19,518 nt of DNA from JAOTVV01 sp041602035 (GTDB lineage Bacteria; Gemmatimonadota; Gemmatimonadetes; Gemmatimonadales; GWC2-71-9), in contig JBFIHA010000049.1 of the NCBI GenBank assembly GCA_041602035.1, positions 1 through 19,518 of the forward strand, given 5' to 3'. Below, piece by piece: positions 15,502 through 19,518 of the stretch (position 1 is its first letter; every line of letters starts with the position of its first letter). The notes under the pieces were generated by a model that worked only from the letters and a program-made list of their open reading frames with translations, did not search any database and was not told the origin of the DNA. A program made the position numbers and the translations under genes.

Positions 15502-16608
15502 CTACCCACCGATCCGTACCGGCATTCGCTTTGCTCCCCACGTGCCTGGCGCCCCGGCAAAGACACCGGCGCAGGGTGTACCGCAGCCAACGCAGGACCC
15601 GTCGTCCGTGAGCCGCCAGGCGCGTAGGTTGTACCAGTCCCGAGCGATCAGGACTTCGCCGCATCCATGACAGAAGGTGGACCCGCCCTCCAGATCGTGC
15701 ACGTTGCCGGTGTACGGATAGCGCACCCCGTTGCGGACCGCGATGTCCCGCGCCAGCGTGAGTGTCGTTGACGGGGTAGGCGGCACGTCCAACATCTGGA
15801 AATCCGGGTGGAATGCCGTGAAGTGCATCGGCACATCGGGGCCCAGGTGTTCCACGACCCACCGTGTCATCTCGTCGATCTCCCGTTCACCATCATTCTT
15901 GCCGGGAATCACGAGGGTCGTGATCTCGAACCAGACATCGGTCTCGTGCTTGAGATAGAGGAGCGTGTCGAGGACCGGCTGGAGGTGCCCCTTCGTGACT
16001 TGCCAGTAGAAATCCTCGGAGAAGGCCTTGAGGTCCACATTGGCCGCGTCCATGTACCGATAGAACTCGCGCCTGGGCTCGTCGCAGACGTATCCGGCCG
16101 TCACGGCAACGGTCTTGATGCCTCGCTCGCGGCAGGCCTGGGCGACGTCGATGGCGTACTCGTGAAAGATGACGGGGTCGTTGTACGTGAACGCCACAGC
16201 GGTGCAACCGAGGCGGGCAGCGGTGTCGGCAAGTGCCGTTGGTGATGCAGAATCCGCGAGCGTATCGATCTCGCGCGATTTACTGATGTCCCAGTTCTGG
16301 CAGAACTTGCACGCCAGGTTGCAGCCGGCCGTGCCAAAGGAGAGCACCGGCGTTCCCGGCAGGAAGTGGTTGAGTGGCTTCTTCTCGATCGGGTCGACGC
16401 AGAAACCGCTCGACCGGCCGTAGGTGGTGAGGACGATTTGTCCGTCTTCGCACGCGCGGACGAAACACATGCCCCGCTGCCCCTCCCGCAACCGGCAGTA
16501 GCGGGGACACATGTCGCACTGCACCCGCCCGTCCTCGAGCGTGTGCCAGTACGTCGTGGGAACGACAGATGCCACTGGCACGTTCGCAGCGTCTCGTGTG
16601 GCGCTCAT
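15502..16608 (-). CDS. amrS: AmmeMemoRadiSam system radical SAM enzyme
   Basis: A 368-residue radical SAM protein. The [4Fe-4S] motif is Cys96-x3-Cys100-x2-Cys103 (GCNLACKFCQNW). An N-terminal cysteine cluster comes first (Cys31, Cys34, Cys38, Cys48, in CDMCPRYCRLREGQRGMC), as in pyruvate-formate-lyase-activase-like relatives. The C-terminus has a zinc-ribbon-like pair (CHGC and CVGCGTPC). This layout is characteristic of the AmmeMemoRadiSam family, whose members are usually encoded beside Memo-like and AMMECR1-like genes. Neither partner is in this window. The pathway is unknown. I chose the ATG at 16606-16608; a GTG 51 nt upstream is possible, and neither has a clear Shine-Dalgarno. Its stop lies only 2 nt from the channel pseudogene's end, with no terminator between them. 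Confidence 0.9.
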   Translation of the reverse strand: MSATRDAANVPVASVVPTTYWHTLEDGRVQCDMCPRYCRLREGQRGMCFVRACEDGQIVLTTYGRSSGFCVDPIEKKPLNHFLPGTPVLSFGTAGCNLACKFCQNWDISKSREIDTLADSASPTALADTAARLGCTAVAFTYNDPVIFHEYAIDVAQACRERGIKTVAVTAGYVCDEPRREFYRYMDAANVDLKAFSEDFYWQVTKGHLQPVLDTLLYLKHETDVWFEITTLVIPGKNDGEREIDEMTRWVVEHLGPDVPMHFTAFHPDFQMLDVPPTPSTTLTLARDIAVRNGVRYPYTGNVHDLEGGSTFCHGCGEVLIARDWYNLRAWRLTDDGSCVGCGTPCAGVFAGAPGTWGAKRMPVRIGG

Positions 16609-16648
16609 GTGAACAATACGGAAAACCGGGCCGAGTGGATAGGCACCG

Positions 16649-16672
16649 GCAGGGTCCACCCGCGGACCCTGC
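16649..16672. promoter_or_regulatory. 9-bp-arm palindrome between divergent genes
   Basis: GCAGGGTCC (16649-16657) and its exact complement (16664-16672) are separated by 6 nt. It lies in the 117-bp gap between the amrS start (16608) and the divergent small gene (16726), and its last base is the first base of the predicted -35 box of the latter. Placement suggests an operator. Confidence 0.45.
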
Positions 16673-16700
16673 TGACGCCGCGCTCCGCAGGTGCTATCGT
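16672..16700 (+). promoter_or_regulatory. Promoter of the 123-aa hypothetical gene
   Basis: CTGACG (16672-16677), a 17-bp spacer and TATCGT (16695-16700). The start codon is 25 nt beyond the -10 box. The same -35 hexamer precedes the helicase gene at 17174. Confidence 0.45.
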
Positions 16701-16725
16701 AGAGAGGTCATTCGCTGGAGCAACC

Positions 16726-17097
16726 ATGACTCGCACCGCTATCGAAGCGTTCGCCGAGCTGCATGAGCGTCTGGGTCCAGGCACCAAGGACCTCATGAGC
16801 GGCGACGTGGACGCGTCCCTCATCGAGGCGTTCAAGGACGTGCGGGCCGCAGCCCACCCCGATCGCATTGCCGCCGTGTCGCGATCCGACCACGTGGGGC
16901 GTGGGTTACTCTCGCACGCGTTGTTCCTCGACTGGCGGGACAGGCACGAGGCGGAGTTCCTGCTGGACCAGGTCCGTCAGCACATGATGGGGCAGCTTCG
17001 GGACGACGCGACGCCGCACCCCGACGTCTATCGCCTGGCCGAAGCCCTCACTCGCCTCGTTACCGCGTGGAGGCGAACGGAGGAGAGCGGCGGCTGA
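16726..17097 (+). CDS. Hypothetical protein (123 aa), alpha-helical
   Basis: No family is recognised. The start is supported by GGAG at 16717-16720, 5 nt before the ATG. There is no signal peptide or membrane segment. The sequence is highly helical and charged (AIEAFAELHERLGP, LIEAFKDVRAAAHPDRI, LFLDWRDRHEAEFLLDQVRQHMMGQL, VYRLAEALTRLVTAWRR), with seven histidines. A metal-binding or HD-like role cannot be argued, because the histidines are not arranged in any motif I know. It stands alone between amrS (divergent) and the helicase (112 bp downstream), which has its own predicted promoter. In-frame sequence upstream of the ATG belongs to the antisense of amrS and is not coding. Confidence 0.65.
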   Translation: MTRTAIEAFAELHERLGPGTKDLMSGDVDASLIEAFKDVRAAAHPDRIAAVSRSDHVGRGLLSHALFLDWRDRHEAEFLLDQVRQHMMGQLRDDATPHPDVYRLAEALTRLVTAWRRTEESGG

Positions 17098-17173
17098 ACC
17101 GAACTGCCGTCCCACCGGCACCGACACGAAGCGTGGAAGGCAGCAGCGTCGGGCTGTCCCACCCGGCGCGGCC

Positions 17174-17202
17174 CTGACGCACCCTTCACTGCCCCTTACC
17201 TT
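17174..17202 (+). promoter_or_regulatory. Promoter giving a leaderless helicase transcript
   Basis: CTGACG (17174-17179), a 17-bp spacer and TACCTT (17197-17202), then seven cytosines and the ATG at 17210. With transcription starting 7-8 nt after the -10 box, the mRNA would begin at the start codon. The C-run in front of the ATG has no Shine-Dalgarno, in agreement with leaderless translation. Confidence 0.5.
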
Positions 17203-17209
17203 CCCCCCC

Positions 17210-19518
17210 ATGCCAACCCCCACAAATCGCCAGCGTGACGCCATCGAGGCCCCCCTCGGTCCGGTGTTGGTGGTGGCGGGCCCGGGCGCCGGGAAGACCT
17301 TCTGCCTCATCGAGCGGGTCGGTCATCTGATCGGCACTGGCGGATTTCAGGCCGACCGCATCTGCGCGGTGACGTTCACCAACAAGGCGGCCGAAGAGAT
17401 CGCCACTCGACTGGAGGGAACGCTTGGCGAGGCGGCGGAGCACGTGACGCGCGGCACGTTGCACGCGCTGTGCGCCGGTCTTCTCAGGGAGCACGGCGAG
17501 GTCGTGGGGATCGACCGCGGCTTCGGCATCGCGGACGAGGCGTATTCACAGATCGTGCTGCGGCGGCTCGGCGCGTGGCGCAAGCGGTGGACGGCGCTGC
17601 TCAGCGGGTTCGGGCGACGACGGCTCCAGGGACACGAGCTCACACAGGCCGACGAGCGGCTGTTCCAGCGCTACCGCGAGCACCTGCGACGGCAGAACAT
17701 GCTGGACTTCGACGACCTGATCGCGCTCACCGCCGAACTGCTGCGCGAGCACGGCGCGGTGGCCGAGGCGATCGCGGCCCGGTGGGACTACGTGCTGGTG
17801 GACGAGTTTCAGGACTTGAACCCCGCGCAGTACGAGATCATCAAGACACTGGCGTGGGGGCACCGCAACGTGTTCGGCGTGGGCGACGACGAGCAGTCCA
17901 TCTTCTCGTGGACCGGCGCCGACCCCACCATCCTCAAGCGGTTCGCCACGGATTTCGGCATCCCACGCCCGATCATCCTGGACGAGAACCGGCGCTGCTC
18001 GCGCCAGATCTTCGACGTGGCGCGTCGTCTCCTGTCGGTGAACGAGCCACTGTTCGCGCACAAGGAGATTTCCGCCACGCGCGATTCGCCGTACGACGTC
18101 AGGGCCGAGGCGTTCGCGGAGGACGTGGCCGAGTGCGACTGGATCGTCGCCGATCTCCTCGCCGACAAGGACGCCAACGGCCGGGAGTGGGGAGACTACG
18201 GACTGCTGTACCGCACGCACGAAGTGGGGAACGCGCTGGAGGGCCGGCTGGTGCGCGCCGGCGTCCCGTGTCGGCTGGCCCGGGGCCGCTCGCTCCGCGA
18301 CGACCCGATCATTCAATACGTCGTCGCGGCCATCCGGTTGATGCGGCAGCCCGACGATTCCGTGCTGGTGGAAGGGCTGGCGCAGCTCCTGTTGGCCGAG
18401 GGGCTCGTGGACGAGATCCGCCGTGCCGTGAAGGAGCGGGAAACCGACTTCCTCGCGGCCACGCAGGCGCTGGCCCGGGAGCGGCCGCAGGCCGACCCCG
18501 ACCGCGCCAAGCTGTGGCGCTTCGTGTACGAGGTCCAGAACCTCGGCGGGATCCGCCGCCTCCACGGCGACCTGATGGGCATCGTGGAGGAGCTGCTGTC
18601 CAAGCGCGTCGGCGAGTACCGCAACATGCTGGAGGAACATCACGACGAGTTGAGCGATCCCGCGGACGACGCGGCCGTCGTCGACCTCGCTGCGGGCCTG
18701 GAGCGCTCGCTGGACGGCCGGCGGCGTGTGACGGTTCCGGTTGCCGGTGGGACGGGCATCGCGGTGAAGGCGCTTCTCTTCGGTGGCGGCGTCACGACCG
18801 CCGAGTACGACCCCACCCCGACCAACCCTACCGAGTCCTCTGCCCCGTTTACGCTCGATGACCCGTCGGGCACGCTCCGGGTGACCGCGGACCCGCTCAC
18901 CGTGTTCAAGGCGCTGCAGCTGGTGCATGCGCGCGACCTCGGCGTGCCGACGTCCGACTACGTGGCCTTCGATCTCGAGACCACCGACAACGAGGTGGAC
19001 GCGTGCGAGATCGTGGAGATCGGCGCGGTGCGGGTGCGGCGCGGCCGGCCCGTCGGCGAGTTCCGGACGCTGGTCAAACCCACTCGTCCGGTGTCGGCCC
19101 GGGCCAAGGCCGTGCACGGATACGGCGAGAAGGAACTGCGTGGCGCGCCGCGGTTCGCGGAGGTGTGGCCGCGCTTCGTGGCGTTCGTGGGGAACGACCT
19201 GCTGGTGGCGCACAACGCGTTCAACTTCGACGTGCCGGTGCTGCGGCGCATCAGCGCCGGCTCGGGTGGGTTCGCCGAACTCACGTTCTTCGACTCGTAC
19301 CCACTCGCCCGCGATCTCCTGCGGGCGAGCCACGGGCTGGGCAACCTGGCGCACCGGTTCGGGATCGACGTCGGCCGCGCGCATCATGCCCTGGACGACG
19401 CGCGCACGCTGGCGGCGGTGTTCGGCGAGCTGGCCCGCCTCAAGGCGGTGCGCACCCGCAAGACGACGCTCGTGAACCTGCTGGACTGGTTGGGCGCGGG
19501 GCTCGCGCTCGAGCCGCA
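17210..19518 (+). CDS. UvrD/PcrA-type helicase with embedded DEDDh exonuclease, 3' end cut by window
   Basis: Open from ATG 17210 to the window edge (769 codons, no stop). Superfamily-1 helicase motifs appear in order: the Q motif (Gln8), Walker A AGPGAGKT (23-30), motif Ia TFTNKAAEEI, Walker B DEFQD (198-202), GDDEQSIFSW (225 on), and NRR (260-262). Next come YRTHEVGNALEGRLVRAGVPCRL and a divergent 2B-like region. Where motif V should follow, an acidic, Thr/Pro-rich linker leads into a DnaQ-like 3'-5' exonuclease. Its active site is complete: FDLETT (Asp588, Glu590), HNAFNFD (Asp674) and HHALDD (His725, Asp730). Motifs V and VI are not reached, so they should lie beyond the window. Likely role: DNA unwinding coupled to end trimming in repair. 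No Shine-Dalgarno precedes the ATG. A long open frame on the opposite strand is a codon-bias shadow. Confidence 0.9.
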   Translation, partial: MPTPTNRQRDAIEAPLGPVLVVAGPGAGKTFCLIERVGHLIGTGGFQADRICAVTFTNKAAEEIATRLEGTLGEAAEHVTRGTLHALCAGLLREHGEVVGIDRGFGIADEAYSQIVLRRLGAWRKRWTALLSGFGRRRLQGHELTQADERLFQRYREHLRRQNMLDFDDLIALTAELLREHGAVAEAIAARWDYVLVDEFQDLNPAQYEIIKTLAWGHRNVFGVGDDEQSIFSWTGADPTILKRFATDFGIPRPIILDENRRCSRQIFDVARRLLSVNEPLFAHKEISATRDSPYDVRAEAFAEDVAECDWIVADLLADKDANGREWGDYGLLYRTHEVGNALEGRLVRAGVPCRLARGRSLRDDPIIQYVVAAIRLMRQPDDSVLVEGLAQLLLAEGLVDEIRRAVKERETDFLAATQALARERPQADPDRAKLWRFVYEVQNLGGIRRLHGDLMGIVEELLSKRVGEYRNMLEEHHDELSDPADDAAVVDLAAGLERSLDGRRRVTVPVAGGTGIAVKALLFGGGVTTAEYDPTPTNPTESSAPFTLDDPSGTLRVTADPLTVFKALQLVHARDLGVPTSDYVAFDLETTDNEVDACEIVEIGAVRVRRGRPVGEFRTLVKPTRPVSARAKAVHGYGEKELRGAPRFAEVWPRFVAFVGNDLLVAHNAFNFDVPVLRRISAGSGGFAELTFFDSYPLARDLLRASHGLGNLAHRFGIDVGRAHHALDDARTLAAVFGELARLKAVRTRKTTLVNLLDWLGAGLALEP

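Noticed and set aside
15304..15627. 107-aa open frame across the channel pseudogene end
   Set aside because: It is the third frame of the decayed gene, Arg-rich and without similarity; the zinc-ribbon tail is in another phase.
17546..19387. 613-aa open frame on the minus strand
   Set aside because: It is antisense to the helicase-exonuclease, has Val/Arg/His-rich low-complexity composition and no domain. It arises from GC-rich third positions of the real gene.

Overview
The window is a GC-rich, densely coded bacterial segment. An Oar-like TonB-dependent receptor, an S46 dipeptidyl-peptidase, a two-domain M16 peptidase and several secreted or lipidated proteins point to a Gram-negative, peptide-scavenging organism. 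Gemmatimonadota, or a phylum with a similar repertoire such as Acidobacteriota, fits best. That placement rests on gene content alone and is an inference. I saw no rRNA, tRNA, CRISPR array, transposase or integrase.

Left part (1-6808): the 3' portion of an Oar-type TonB-dependent receptor, then a HAD phosphatase and an S46 dipeptidyl-peptidase, all on the plus strand. A DUF481 outer-membrane protein faces the S46 gene. A perfect 13-bp hairpin sits between the two converging genes. Middle (6896-9015): a minus-strand conserved protein of unknown function, an 8-bp-unit tandem repeat tract, and a small XRE regulator with an AT-rich symmetric site at its start. A divergent calcium-loop lipoprotein follows. 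Then (9248-12923) comes an M16 metallopeptidase and a secreted protein of unknown function. The secreted protein has a consensus promoter and a leader of about 240 nt.

Right part (13183-19518): an AraC/GyrI-like regulator with an internal Shine-Dalgarno/ATG exactly at its domain boundary, in an apparent operon with a stand-alone GyrI-like protein. Next is a decayed voltage-gated potassium-channel gene with a nonsense codon, a lost S4 arginine and an out-of-frame deletion of the pore. An orphan AmmeMemoRadiSam radical SAM gene lies opposite it. A divergent small hypothetical gene shares with it an intergenic 9-bp-arm palindrome. The window ends inside a large open frame (17210 to the edge) encoding a UvrD/PcrA-type helicase with an intact DEDDh (DnaQ-like) exonuclease embedded before the expected helicase motif V. 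Its start looks leaderless.

Working together: the receptor, S46 and M16 proteins would form an envelope-level system for protein or peptide breakdown and uptake. The GyrI pair looks like a small-molecule or toxin-sensing unit. The helicase-exonuclease is a DNA-processing enzyme with unusual architecture and is the most interesting item here, with the pore-deleted channel and the internal start of the AraC/GyrI gene next.
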